64,000 nt of DNA. It comes from Bhargavaea changchunensis (lineage in GTDB: Bacteria; Bacillota; Bacilli; Bacillales_A; Planococcaceae). Shown here piece after piece: positions 51,794 to 61,207 of the stretch. Numbering within the stretch: the stretch's first letter is position 1; each line of letters opens with the position of its first letter. The stretch spans positions 62,001 through 126,000 of the forward strand of contig NZ_JBHTCT010000005.1 of the NCBI RefSeq assembly GCF_042665595.1. Reading direction: 5' to 3'. A program made the position numbers and the translations under genes. The notes beneath the pieces were generated by a model, which saw nothing but the letters and a program-made list of their open reading frames with translations, searched no databases and was not told where the DNA came from.

Positions 51794-52714
51794 TTACACT
51801 ACTCGGACAGATGCCCGTCCCGGAGTGGATACGTGCCGCCATGTCTTGAGGAACAGACGTGTCCTGTCCCGCCCCCTCTCCATGAGTGCTTCCATCTGTT
51901 TCCGGTCCATATCAAAGTCGGTCGCCTTCACATCATCCATCGGGATGAAAACGACATCGCGGGCATGTTCCCTCGAAATGTAACGTTCATCATGGGCATT
52001 CTTCATCGTCGAGAACAGCGCCTCAAACAGGTCCAGCGCATTATGGATCTGATGCGGACGCCTCTCTTCCTGACTGCGACTCAGTTTCAGCCCAATCACC
52101 GGACGTTCCCGCTTTCCTTTTTCATCATCGAAAATCCACATCGGGAAATTGCTCAGGACCCCTCCGTCGACGACAATCGCCTCGCCTCCCGAAGTGAACA
52201 GCCGGACCGGTTCGAAGAAGTAGGGAATCCCGCAACTCATTCTCAAAGCACGGGCTACCGGGAACGTATCCGCCGGAATGCCGTACTTTTCCAGATCGTC
52301 AGGGAGTACGAGCATCTTGCCATTCGTCAGGTCGGACGCGACCAGCTTAAGCCTGCCCGGCTCCAAGTCGCCGAATGTATACACCTGCTTTTCCAGCAGG
52401 CGGTCAGTAAACCAGTCCTCGAGTGCTTTCCCCTGATAAAGCCCCATCCGCCAATACAGGTTCAGCCACTTCATGAAGCGCGTAGGCACTAGTGAAGTAC
52501 GCCGGTCCAGCAATTCGCTGAAATCCTGTTCAGCAAGCAGATCCGCAATTTCCCTTGATGTAAACCCTGCCGCGATGAACGCAGCAAGGATTGATCCCGC
52601 GCTTGTGCCCGCAATCCTTCTGAATGTCAGCCCTTGCTTCTCCAGTTCCTCATAAGCCCCGACAAGCGCGAGCCCCTTTAGCCCGCCTCCCGAGAACACA
52701 CCGTCCACCCTCAT
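51794..52714 (-). CDS. Patatin-like phospholipase
   Basis: The 306-residue serine lipid hydrolase has the oxyanion loop SGGGLKG at 8-14, the nucleophile S38 in GTSAGS, and the catalytic Asp in VVDGGVLSNFPMW. Its family (RssA/YchK-type) acts on membrane phospholipids or lysolipids in the cytoplasm. GC-rich composition returns here, so the island ends before it. It diverges from the GNAT gene. Confidence 0.88.
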   Translation of the reverse strand: MRVDGVFSGGGLKGLALVGAYEELEKQGLTFRRIAGTSAGSILAAFIAAGFTSREIADLLAEQDFSELLDRRTSLVPTRFMKWLNLYWRMGLYQGKALEDWFTDRLLEKQVYTFGDLEPGRLKLVASDLTNGKMLVLPDDLEKYGIPADTFPVARALRMSCGIPYFFEPVRLFTSGGEAIVVDGGVLSNFPMWIFDDEKGKRERPVIGLKLSRSQEERRPHQIHNALDLFEALFSTMKNAHDERYISREHARDVVFIPMDDVKATDFDMDRKQMEALMERGRDRTRLFLKTWRHVSTPGRASVRVV

Positions 52715-52855
52715 TTCTCCCGCCCCTTTCCCGGAAGTCTTTCTTATAAGGTAAGTATGCGGAGGCAGGATTAGAACCGAACCGGAAATCGCCTTGCATG
52801 CAGACGAAGAAGAAGATAGATTGAAAACAGGACAAATAAAAAGAGGGATGAACCA

Positions 52856-53332
52856 ATGAAAATCCGTGAAATCGTGAAAAAAGACAATCCGGCCATCGAG
52901 AAAATCATCAAGCGCTCGCTGGAGTCATTCGGACTGGATATTCCGGGCACAGCCTATTTTGATCCGCAACTGGCCAGTTTGTCAGCCTACTATCAGGAGT
53001 TGCCGAATTCGAAGTATTGGGTGATAACAGATGAACACGGTGTGGTAATGGGCGGTGTCGGTATTGCGCCTTTCGGGAAGCATGCAGGCGTCTGTGAGCT
53101 TCAGAAGTTGTATATCATGTCGGAAGCCCAGGGACAGGGACTGTCAAAGCAACTGATGGAAACCGCACTCCGCTTTGCAATGGAGCATTATTCCCATTGC
53201 TATCTGGAAACAATGGAAAAACTCCAAGTGGCCAACAGGCTCTATGAACGGCTCGGCTTCAGGAAACTGGACAGGCCGCTGGACGGCTCCGAGCATGGGA
53301 CGATGGATACCTGGTATATTAAAGAACTATAA
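52856..53332 (+). CDS. GNAT-family N-acetyltransferase
   Basis: The 158-residue protein has the acetyl-CoA binding motif A, LQKLYIMSEAQGQGLSKQLMETAL, with the loop Q-x-x-G-x-(G/S) form, and motif B LETMEKLQVANRLYERLGFRKL. The target of acetylation cannot be inferred. AGAGGGATG precedes the ATG, and a terminator follows directly. Confidence 0.85.
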   Translation: MKIREIVKKDNPAIEKIIKRSLESFGLDIPGTAYFDPQLASLSAYYQELPNSKYWVITDEHGVVMGGVGIAPFGKHAGVCELQKLYIMSEAQGQGLSKQLMETALRFAMEHYSHCYLETMEKLQVANRLYERLGFRKLDRPLDGSEHGTMDTWYIKEL

Positions 53333-53372
53333 AAAGAGGTTGCACAGGATGTTATCTGTGCAACCTCTTTTT
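53331..53372 (+). terminator. Terminator of the GNAT gene
   Basis: A perfect 17-bp stem, 53331-53347 with 53356-53372 (AAAAAGAGGTTGCACAG and complement), ends in a T run. Confidence 0.92.
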
Positions 53373-53597
53373 ATATCACGATCTTGATTGGCATACCTAT
53401 CAACAATCCCTTTAGCGCCCAAACTGCTTAGAAAACTCAGCACCCTAAATGTTTTAGCACCCTTGGATAATCGAACGTCACACTACCGAGCTACCCCATT
53501 TTGTTGGTTAAATTTCTCTAAGTTGCGGAAGAGGTTTATTTTCTCGTCTGAAAGCTCATCATCCAATTATGGATCACACTACTTAGGAGAGTTGATC

Positions 53598-56276
53598 ATG
53601 CCATCCACCCAAGTACAAATTTGGAAGCAGCTAAAAAATATCAGAAAAAAACTCGTTAAGAAAGTTACTGTGTCACATGTTAACCAACAAGGAAATGGGC
53701 TTGTCTTTCATCTTACTCTGAAAAACTTTTGGACACCGCTAAAAAAAATCTCCGTAACCGTCTCAGATGGCGTAACGGAAAAGCCGATTCCGTATAAACG
53801 AATCAACAACCACCGCCTCACTATTCACGTTCCGGAAGCTTCCCTCAAAGACCTTGAAAACAGGTTGAAGGTTCAGTTATTCATTAATGGACACCGGATG
53901 TGGATCACCGCCTCAAATGATTTTCCAAAAAGCGGAACCTCCGGTATTTTGTTGGACGGGAAATACATCGTTACTCGTGTCGATCGTTTCATCCTGCTTT
54001 ACCGGAAATTTGCGGAACTCAAATTCCATCCCGATCCTTTTCCCATCACCGGATACGCTTCCGGTTACAGCAGACTTGTCTTGAAAACCGGCAAGCCCCT
54101 TTACTCGGACTTACCGGATACGTCCATTCAATTGTACGCATTTCAGAATCACAAGCTCAGAATTCTTGACTGTCACCAAACCAGTGACGATTGTATTGAG
54201 ATCACTGACTTTACAGCCCTGTCTCTAGGAACGTGGAGACTGTTCCTCCAAAGGCAGGGGCAGCTCTTTCCGCTCGTAACAGATGGGAGCTGGCAGGCTG
54301 AGCTTGAATCGTTTAACCATGTGATCACCCTTATGAACCAGAACGGCTATGCCTGTTTATCCGCGTCCGCCCAAACGTTCAAACCGGATTCCATTTCATT
54401 TAAGATGAACAAAGATTCGATTCAACTTACTTTCTCCTCCGGTCCAGCAATGGATCATCGATTATTGCAAGTAGAAGATACAAGGACACATGAAGTTTCA
54501 GACTATCCCATCAATCAAACGACTGCTGGAAGTTTTGCAACGCTTCCAATCAAGGAGCTTACCGGCAACTTCTCCATCAAGCGCTTTTTCATTGTCTCTG
54601 GTGGAGAGGCGCCAATTAAACGGCAGTTCAGTTTGGAACGCAATTCACTTTCGGGAGATTTTGCATTTAATGATGTGATTGACTGCCAACTGACCCGCTT
54701 TAATTTTTATGTCCATGATGACGGATCCTTAGCCCTGAAAGCCGAGCGACCTGTCATTCGCAAACGGATTACGGAAATTTCTGAGTTCAAGTTATCCGGA
54801 TATGCCGGCAAGTTTTTAAAATTCACTGACTGCAAGGCCTATCTTTTATTCGAAGAACGCGAGTCGCTTCGGTCCATCCGAGTCCCGGTTGACGGAAATT
54901 TCGAAGTCGACCTGAAGCAATTGGACCTCCCCTCCCTAAAAAGCAAAAATAAAACCATCATTGACCTGTACATCGAAATCATTAACAGTGATGGGCAAAC
55001 GGTCAGAAAAGAAAAAATCAGATACAGCGAATCTGACTACCGCAAAGATCATTACTACGACTCGCACTTCCTCCATGATGCGGAAGGAAACATTCACTAC
55101 TACTTGGTTACGACGACACCCTTTCACAACACTAAAATTGAGACATTCGCCGTCCCAGCCACCATTGAGTTGAACGATGAAGGCGCATTAAAGGACCGGA
55201 ACGTCTGGCTGGTCGGTGAACGTACCGACACGGCACAGGACAACGGTCTGGTCCTGTATCAGTGGTTGCGGGAACATACAGACGTCGAGGCGTATTATGT
55301 CCTTGAAAAGGATTCGAAGGATTATAAGAACATCTGTGAGGATCCGAATGTGCTCGAATTCGGTTCCCAAAAACATTACGATCTATCGTTAAAGGCGGGT
55401 GTTCTCCTCGGAACACATGATCTTGAGAATCTTCTTCCATTTAAAACAGCAAGGGGATTCTTCCACTATGAAGATACGTACAAGGTCTTTCTGCAGCACG
55501 GTGTACTGGGCCGTAAGAACGTCGAGTATCATAAGAAGTTTTATGATGTTCCATTTGATTTGTTTATTGTGAGCAGTGACGAGGAGAAAGAAGAGATTGT
55601 CATGGAGGAAATGGGATATGAATATGATGAGGTAGCCGTCACCGGCCTAGCCCGGTTTGATCGCCTCGTACAGAACGAGCCGCCAAAGGATATTCTTCTC
55701 ATGCCGACATGGCGCGACTGGATCAACACCGACCAGCAATTCCTCGAAAGCGAATACTTCAGTACGTATGTCAATCTCATCAATAATCCGGAATTGAACA
55801 ATCTCCTCCGAGAACATAACGTCCGGCTCAACTTCTACCCTCACTACCGGGCTCAGGATTTCTTCGAGAGGAATATTGATATTGAAGACAGCCGGGTGAA
55901 CTTTATCACCTTCGGATCCCGCAAGGTGCAGGACCTGCTTATCGAACATGCTCTGCTCATCACGGACTACAGTACTGTCAGCTTTGACTTTATCAAGATG
56001 AAAAAACCGGTGATCCACTATCACTTCGACGTCGAACGTTTTTTCCGGAAAGGGATTCTTCGCCCAATTGAAGATACATTCATTGGCCGGATAGCCCAAT
56101 CAGAACAGGAGATCGTCGACCTGATCAAGGATCGGCTCCTCCACGATTTTGATAACTATGAGGTGGATATCACGGGTGTGATTAAATATCCCGATCACCG
56201 GAACTGTGAGCGGATCTACCATTCCGTGCTAAAGGGACTGGAACAAAGACCAGCAGCAACTATTCAACGATACTAA
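53598..56276 (+). CDS. Large CDP-glycerol glycerophosphotransferase-family protein
   Basis: The 892-residue protein carries a TagF-type C-terminal half (about 515-880): RNVWLVGERTDTAQDNG, VFLQHGVLGRKN, MPTWRDW, FYPHYRAQDFF and LITDYSTVSFDFIKMKKP. The N-terminal 500 residues are beta-rich, with no known domain recognised. The ATG at 53598 is chosen because AGGAGAG lies six bases upstream; the open frame continues to 53388 without a site. It is a polymerase or primase candidate for poly(glycerol phosphate)-type wall polymer. GC content is intermediate. Confidence 0.82.
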   Translation: MPSTQVQIWKQLKNIRKKLVKKVTVSHVNQQGNGLVFHLTLKNFWTPLKKISVTVSDGVTEKPIPYKRINNHRLTIHVPEASLKDLENRLKVQLFINGHRMWITASNDFPKSGTSGILLDGKYIVTRVDRFILLYRKFAELKFHPDPFPITGYASGYSRLVLKTGKPLYSDLPDTSIQLYAFQNHKLRILDCHQTSDDCIEITDFTALSLGTWRLFLQRQGQLFPLVTDGSWQAELESFNHVITLMNQNGYACLSASAQTFKPDSISFKMNKDSIQLTFSSGPAMDHRLLQVEDTRTHEVSDYPINQTTAGSFATLPIKELTGNFSIKRFFIVSGGEAPIKRQFSLERNSLSGDFAFNDVIDCQLTRFNFYVHDDGSLALKAERPVIRKRITEISEFKLSGYAGKFLKFTDCKAYLLFEERESLRSIRVPVDGNFEVDLKQLDLPSLKSKNKTIIDLYIEIINSDGQTVRKEKIRYSESDYRKDHYYDSHFLHDAEGNIHYYLVTTTPFHNTKIETFAVPATIELNDEGALKDRNVWLVGERTDTAQDNGLVLYQWLREHTDVEAYYVLEKDSKDYKNICEDPNVLEFGSQKHYDLSLKAGVLLGTHDLENLLPFKTARGFFHYEDTYKVFLQHGVLGRKNVEYHKKFYDVPFDLFIVSSDEEKEEIVMEEMGYEYDEVAVTGLARFDRLVQNEPPKDILLMPTWRDWINTDQQFLESEYFSTYVNLINNPELNNLLREHNVRLNFYPHYRAQDFFERNIDIEDSRVNFITFGSRKVQDLLIEHALLITDYSTVSFDFIKMKKPVIHYHFDVERFFRKGILRPIEDTFIGRIAQSEQEIVDLIKDRLLHDFDNYEVDITGVIKYPDHRNCERIYHSVLKGLEQRPAATIQRY

Positions 56277-56282
56277 AACTGA

Positions 56283-56325
56283 AACCCGAACCTCGGACTC
56301 TGAAAAAGTCCCGGTTCGGGTTCTT
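56283..56325 (+). terminator. Terminator of the large glycerophosphotransferase gene
   Basis: AACCCGAACC pairs with GGTTCGGGTT around an inner GGACT/AGTCC stem, followed by CTTTG. Confidence 0.7.
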
Positions 56326-56361
56326 TGTGCTTATGAACGGTGGAAACGGAGGAGAATTAAA

Positions 56362-57711
56362 TCATTTCACCTTTTTGGAAACAGTCTTTGTGTTTTTCGC
56401 TTTATCCGAAGCGGAAATTGTTACGGTTGTATTTTTCTTTTGAGCCTTGATAGTAATCTTAAATTCACCCTTGGTATTTGCGGTGCCGGAGCCCAATGTG
56501 GTCTTGCCGACCTTTACCGTTACCTTCGCCCCTGCTTCCGTTTTTCCGGCAACTGATTTGTTGCCGGAATAGATGTCTTTGACCGTCAAGGATGGAGCGG
56601 TTTTATCCACTACTGTCTTCGTACTCGCTTTGCTGACATTGCCGGCAGAGTCCTTTGCAGTAAAGGTTAACTTCGTGCCTGCTTTGACGGGTTTGATGCT
56701 GAGCTTGAAATTTCCTGACTTGTCGGCCTTCGGCGTGCCTAAGGTCGTTTTGCCGTTTTTGACAGTGACCGTGGCATTGGCTTCCGTCTTGCCCGATACG
56801 GTTTTGTCATTGTCATCGACAGCATTGACCTTTGGAGATGCAGGGGCCGTTTTATCTGCTACTGTGATGGTCGTCGGTTTGCTTTCATAGCCATCCTGAT
56901 CTGTCGCCGTTGCCTTTATTTTTGTTCCGGCTTTTATTGGCTTGATGTTGATCTTGAAGTTACCCTTACTATCCACTTTTTGAGACCCCAGCATTGTTTT
57001 TCCGTTATAAATTTTGACGGTGGAGCCTTTTTCCGATTTACCCGTGATCACTTTATCATTGTCATCAATGGCATTTACCTTAGGGGCATCAATAACATCC
57101 AACATCCCTGCCATCATAAAGTAGTACTCTCCCCATCGCTCCCCGTAATAGTCGAAAGCTAGGATATAATAATCACCCTTCTTTACGGGGACAACCTGAT
57201 AGGAGAGACCATCCTCATATTCATAAAGTTCCGGTTCAATAAAATTATAGTTACTGTCCACAACCCCATAAATCAACTCATTGACGGGAAACTCAAACTC
57301 ATCTGTTAACCCCATGACGATCAGGTACTCCTCAGCAGTGGTCACCTTTACCTTGAAAATATCAAGATCACCGTAGTCCATATTCGCTACCATTAATGAT
57401 AATAGCGGGAGATTATCTGCCAGGTAAAAATCGTCATTGGGTTCGACTTCATAAAAAACATCATCTTCAGCAGCCTTTTCGATCACGGAGCGGCCAGATT
57501 CCTGATTGAATCGATTCTTGGTGTTGAATTGGTTTAGGTTGAAAGGCTTTAAATTAATCTTATCCAGCAACTCCTGGTTCGGTTTCACCTCTCCAGGCAA
57601 CTGGATCTTTTCTTTTAACTCTTCTGGCGACTCCGCGTAAGCACTCGCCCCAAACATACTCGTCATCAATAACGCGGTTGCCATGACACTGGCCATCTTC
57701 TTCCCCACCAT
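56362..57711 (-). CDS. Secreted protein with three bacterial Ig-like repeats
   Basis: The 449-residue protein has a signal peptide (KKMASVMATALLMTSMFGASAYA). Residues 80-205 form an acidic, aromatic domain starting YEVEPNDDFYLADN, like the pre-peptidase C-terminal/EPND-type domains. Then come three Ig-like repeats of about 82 residues, each with a sequence like KVNAxDDNDKxxxGKxE and GxFKxxIKPxKAGTK, ending in a lysine-rich tail. The repeats suggest adhesion or wall association. No anchor motif is seen. The start at ATG 57711 is eight bases after GGAGAGGG. Confidence 0.8.
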   Translation of the reverse strand: MVGKKMASVMATALLMTSMFGASAYAESPEELKEKIQLPGEVKPNQELLDKINLKPFNLNQFNTKNRFNQESGRSVIEKAAEDDVFYEVEPNDDFYLADNLPLLSLMVANMDYGDLDIFKVKVTTAEEYLIVMGLTDEFEFPVNELIYGVVDSNYNFIEPELYEYEDGLSYQVVPVKKGDYYILAFDYYGERWGEYYFMMAGMLDVIDAPKVNAIDDNDKVITGKSEKGSTVKIYNGKTMLGSQKVDSKGNFKINIKPIKAGTKIKATATDQDGYESKPTTITVADKTAPASPKVNAVDDNDKTVSGKTEANATVTVKNGKTTLGTPKADKSGNFKLSIKPVKAGTKLTFTAKDSAGNVSKASTKTVVDKTAPSLTVKDIYSGNKSVAGKTEAGAKVTVKVGKTTLGSGTANTKGEFKITIKAQKKNTTVTISASDKAKNTKTVSKKVK

Positions 57712-58038
57712 TTTCAACACCCTCTCCGATTTGCATATGATATTTTCCCCAGAGTATAAATATATTTTTGGCAGCCCGCTATTATACCTACACTAATGAT
57801 GAATCATAAAAAACCTTTCAAAGAAACAGAGACTCTGATGGGAGCAAATCATCAGCAACTTACCCCGGACCGCAGACCCATAACTGGAAGCACGCTGCAC
57901 TGGCAGCACTTTGAAGAATACAAAAACATCCTAAAGAGCGTTGAGTATACACAAAGAGTGCACATATCTTTCCAACGCCTTATTAGGATGTTAAAAGATG
58001 ATTTTTCCGGGTGAGGGATCAGGCCCACCCAGATTCTT
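57712..58038. other. Intergenic region between Ig-repeat gene and ribokinase
   Basis: This 327-base stretch holds a minus-strand TATAAT (57786-57781) that may belong to the Ig-repeat gene. A 72-codon open frame at 57796-58014 has no ribosome binding site and is not called. The right end is the ribokinase stop region. Confidence 0.45.
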
Positions 58039-58917
58039 TTACTCAGTCAGTTGTAATCTCCTCATCGTTTCTTCGCGTCCGGGCATTCCGCCTTGGGCGC
58101 CAAACTTTTCGACAGACAGTGACGCCGCCGCATTCGCGAAGCGGATGGCGTCTGCCATCGGCATCTTTTCCGCCATAGCAACTGCGAGCGCACCGTTGAA
58201 CGTGTCACCGGCACCGGTCGTGTCGACCGCATTTACCCGGATGCCGGGCACTCTGACATGCCGTTCACCGTCATAATACCGGGCACCGTCCCGGCCAAGT
58301 GTGACGATGAGCCGGTTCGGATGTGCTTCCAACGCTTGTTCCCACTTGTCGCCAAACATCATGGCCGCTTCGCTCTCATTCGGCGTGAGAATGGGCTCGT
58401 ATTTGAGGAATTCCTCGCTGAAGCCGTCTGACGGCGCGGGATTCAGGATAACGGGAACGTGGTTCTTGTGAGCGATTTCGATTGTACGGAGTACGGATGG
58501 AATCGGAATCTCCAATTGCATCACGATAAGATCGCTGGAAGCAATGGCCTGTTCGCAGTTATCGATGTCCTCATGCGTCAGTTCATGATTGGCGCCCGGG
58601 ACCACAATGATCCGGTTATCCCCTTCAGAGAGGAGAATATTTGCTATGCCGCTTGGGCCTTCCACACGTTTTACACCGCTGACATCAACGCCCTTGTTTT
58701 TCAGATTTGCAGTGAGTTCATCCCCGAACGGATCGGTGCCGACCGCGCCAATCATCCCGACTTGTCCTCCAAGGCGCGCGGCCGCCACCGCCTGATTGGC
58801 CCCCTTGCCGCCTGGAACCGTCGCATGCAGATTGCCGAGGACGGTCTCTCCCTGTTTAGGAAATCGCTCCGTCCCCACTACAAGATCCATATTGATGCTG
58901 CCGACTACTGTAATCAT
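58039..58917 (-). CDS. rbsK: Ribokinase
   Basis: The 292-residue PfkB-family kinase phosphorylates ribose at O5. Signature 1 is GGKGANQAVAAARLGG (about 36-51) and signature 2 DTTGAGDTFNGALAVA with the catalytic Asp. The N-terminus VVGSINMDLVV is typical of RbsK. No ribose transporter or RbsR is nearby, so it may serve ribose salvaged from nucleosides. AGAAGGTG precedes the ATG. Confidence 0.9.
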   Translation of the reverse strand: MITVVGSINMDLVVGTERFPKQGETVLGNLHATVPGGKGANQAVAAARLGGQVGMIGAVGTDPFGDELTANLKNKGVDVSGVKRVEGPSGIANILLSEGDNRIIVVPGANHELTHEDIDNCEQAIASSDLIVMQLEIPIPSVLRTIEIAHKNHVPVILNPAPSDGFSEEFLKYEPILTPNESEAAMMFGDKWEQALEAHPNRLIVTLGRDGARYYDGERHVRVPGIRVNAVDTTGAGDTFNGALAVAMAEKMPMADAIRFANAAASLSVEKFGAQGGMPGREETMRRLQLTE

Positions 58918-59024
58918 GATGACACCTTCTCATATCTACTTTTTCTTAGCGTACCAGAGCGGAAGCCCGGTTGAAATAGCTGTGCGGGGCGAAAAATACA
59001 AGCGCGAACCGCACGAAACAGCGA

Positions 59025-59054
59025 AGCGGCTGCAAATGATCTGCAGCCGCTCCA
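59025..59054 (-). terminator. Hairpin after the SpoIIAA-like gene
   Basis: AGCGGCTGCA and TGCAGCCGCT pair around ATGATC; the following tract on the minus strand is only weakly T-rich, so termination is probable but not certain. Confidence 0.55.
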
Positions 59055-59060
59055 TCACTC

Positions 59061-59423
59061 CTATTCCTCTCCCAGCCACTCCCACGCCGCTTCGTATTCA
59101 CCCGGGCTGAAATGCCTCGTCTTCAGCCTGGCGATTTCGCCCATTCCGAGTCCCTGGGCAAACTGCAGCCAGTTCTGCTCGCTCATGAGGGCAACCTTAG
59201 TGAAGGCCTTCAGGCGTTTCATATCGAATTGGACGCCTCTGAGCGCATCGGGGATGGAAGCGAGGTCGACCGTACCGACTTCCGCAAAGATTTTAAACTT
59301 GCCTTCTTCTTCGTATTTCCTTGAAATTACTTCGTTCAGCTTTAATGCATCTTCCTTGGTAAGAGTTCCGTCGAACTTCAGCGAGATGGTCCGCTCGTCC
59401 TGGCTTGGTGTGAACGTCAGCAC
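59061..59423 (-). CDS. SpoIIAA-like (STAS/CRAL-TRIO-type) protein
   Basis: The 120-residue protein matches the SpoIIAA-like family: an N-terminal LTFTPSQDERTISLKFDGTLTKEDALKL, a middle strand KFKIFAEV and FDMKRLKAFTKVALMSEQNWLQ near 67-88. The family is structurally related to STAS and lipid-binding SEC14 folds; its role is unclear. It lacks the phosphorylated serine context of SpoIIAA. GTG start at 59423 behind GGAGGAG. Confidence 0.75.
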   Translation of the reverse strand: MLTFTPSQDERTISLKFDGTLTKEDALKLNEVISRKYEEEGKFKIFAEVGTVDLASIPDALRGVQFDMKRLKAFTKVALMSEQNWLQFAQGLGMGEIARLKTRHFSPGEYEAAWEWLGEE

Positions 59424-59503
59424 TTGATCTCCTCCAGATTTGTCCGTTTTCCCTTTTCTTCCCTTCCTTCCTTTCCGCTAACCCGTTCCAGAAAAACGAG
59501 GCA

Positions 59504-59536
59504 AAAGAAAAACGCCGGCGGGATGCCGGCGTTTAC
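59504..59536 (-). terminator. Terminator of the ywrD-like gene
   Basis: On the minus strand AAACGCCGGCA and GCCGGCGTTT pair, followed by a T-rich tract, past the stop at 59549. Confidence 0.85.
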
Positions 59537-59548
59537 TCATTCATTCAA

Positions 59549-61171
59549 TTACCAGACCGCAATGGAGCCGTCCGTCCGGGATTCCGTGCCGGCTTCGAGC
59601 ACGCCGGTTTCCGGATTGCGCCAGATGATCTGGCCGCGGCCAAAGCCGCCGGAGTCTGTCGCGATCTGGATATCGTGGCCTTTCCGCTGGAGGGCCTGTG
59701 CCAGGTGGAGCGGGAAGTCCGGTTCCACCTGGACGGTCTTGCCGCCGACCCATTGCCAGCGCGGCTGATCAAGCGCGGCTTGCGGGTTCAGCCCGAAGTC
59801 GACCGTATTGGAGACAACCTGGAAGTGGCCCTGTGGCTGCATATAGCCTCCCATGACGCCGAACGGCCCGACCGCTTCTCCGTCCTTCGTGAGGAAGCCG
59901 GGAATGATCGTGTGATATGTCTTCTTGCCCGGTTTCAGATAGTTCGGGTGTTCCGGCTCAAGCGAGAAATCCGCGCCGCGGTTCTGGAGCGCGATGCCGG
60001 TGCCTGGCACGACGATCCCGGATCCGAAGCCCATATAGTTGGATTGGATAAAGGACACCATGTTGCCTTCCTCGTCTGCCACTGCAAGATAGACCGTGCC
60101 ACCCTTCGGCAGCTCGTATGGCTCAGGATCGATCGCCCGTTCTCCAATGACGGCAGCCCGCTTTTCCGCATATTCGGGCGACAGCAGATGCGCCGCTTCG
60201 ACCGGCATATCGTCAGGCTGGGTGATGAATGTCTTGCCGTCGGTGAATGCCAGCTTCATCGCCTCGATCTGGTGGTGGAGCGTCTCCGCGTCCCCGTAAA
60301 CCGGCAGATGGCCGCCTGCCGAGTGGATGTTCATCGCCATGAGAGCGACCATTCCTTGGCCGTTCGGCGGAATCTCCCAGACGTCGTAGCCGCGATAGTC
60401 GGCAGATACCGGTTCGACCCATTCAGGCTGATAGGCCGCGAGATCTTCCTTGCTCAGGAAACCGCCGTGGGCCTGCACCGCATCGGCAATCTGTTTCGCG
60501 AGCGGGCCTTCGTAGAACGCCCGTCCTTCTGTTTCCCCGATCTGGCGGAGTGTGTCGGCATGCCCGGGGGAACGCCACATCTCGCCGGTCTTTGGCGGCC
60601 GGCCGTCAGGGGCAAATGTGTCAAACCATGCCTCGAAGGCTTTCCGCTCTTCTTCACTGCCTTCCGAAAGGTTCTTGAACTTGTTGTAGGCCACTTCCCA
60701 ATACTTGCCGAGGATCGGCGTGAGCGGATAGCCTTCCTCCGCCAGCCGCACAGCGGGCTCGAGCGTCTCCGAAAGGCTCAGCTTTCCGAACTTGCGGGAC
60801 ACTTCCGCCCATGCGGAAGGCGCGCCGGGAACGGTCACCGGGACGGCGCCGAACACCGGCATCTTTTCGTGCCCGAGCGCCTTCACTTTTTCCGCGGTTG
60901 CTGCCAGTGCCGACGGGCCGGAGGCGTTGAGCCCGTGGAGCTTGCCTTCCGTCCAGATCAGTGCGAACGCATCTCCGCCGATGCCATTGCTCGTCGGCTC
61001 GACGACGGTCAGTGCCGCTGCCGTGGCGATAGCGGCGTCGATGGCATTGCCTCCACGACGCATGATTTCAATACCGGCCTGTGCCGCAAGCGGCTGGCTT
61101 GTCGCCACCACACCGTTTTTCGCGAATACCGTATGCCTTTGTGAACTGAACGGATGATACAAGTAATCCAT
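59549..61171 (-). CDS. ywrD: Cytoplasmic gamma-glutamyltransferase-like Ntn hydrolase (YwrD-like)
   Basis: The 540-residue protein is a second GGT homologue, without a signal peptide. It shows GGNAIDAAIATAAALTVVEPTSNGIGGDAF and the likely autocatalytic threonine in KGGTVYLAVADEEGNMVSFIQSNYMGFGSGIVVPGTGIALQNRG. The setting beside two half-size chromate-type transporters repeats the ywrA-ywrB-ywrD neighbourhood of Bacillus subtilis. The substrate is not known. It begins 36 bases after the transporter gene, probably in one operon. Confidence 0.85.
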   Translation of the reverse strand: MDYLYHPFSSQRHTVFAKNGVVATSQPLAAQAGIEIMRRGGNAIDAAIATAAALTVVEPTSNGIGGDAFALIWTEGKLHGLNASGPSALAATAEKVKALGHEKMPVFGAVPVTVPGAPSAWAEVSRKFGKLSLSETLEPAVRLAEEGYPLTPILGKYWEVAYNKFKNLSEGSEEERKAFEAWFDTFAPDGRPPKTGEMWRSPGHADTLRQIGETEGRAFYEGPLAKQIADAVQAHGGFLSKEDLAAYQPEWVEPVSADYRGYDVWEIPPNGQGMVALMAMNIHSAGGHLPVYGDAETLHHQIEAMKLAFTDGKTFITQPDDMPVEAAHLLSPEYAEKRAAVIGERAIDPEPYELPKGGTVYLAVADEEGNMVSFIQSNYMGFGSGIVVPGTGIALQNRGADFSLEPEHPNYLKPGKKTYHTIIPGFLTKDGEAVGPFGVMGGYMQPQGHFQVVSNTVDFGLNPQAALDQPRWQWVGGKTVQVEPDFPLHLAQALQRKGHDIQIATDSGGFGRGQIIWRNPETGVLEAGTESRTDGSIAVW

Positions 61172-61207
61172 GATGAATCATTTCCCCCTTCTTAGTATGT
61201 AGTTGGA

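Noticed and set aside
53400..53520. tRNA-like pieces on the minus strand (GGGTAGCTCGGTAG and GTTCGATTATCC)
   Set aside because: The D-arm-like and T-arm-like pieces are too close, with no anticodon arm or acceptor stem between or around them. Could be a remnant, but not supportable.
57796..58014. 72-codon open frame on the plus strand
   Set aside because: No ribosome binding site, no recognisable domain, and it lies in an intergenic region.
59675..61144. 489-codon open frame antisense to the ywrD-like gene
   Set aside because: Shadow frame of a GC-rich gene with full GGT-family motifs on the other strand.
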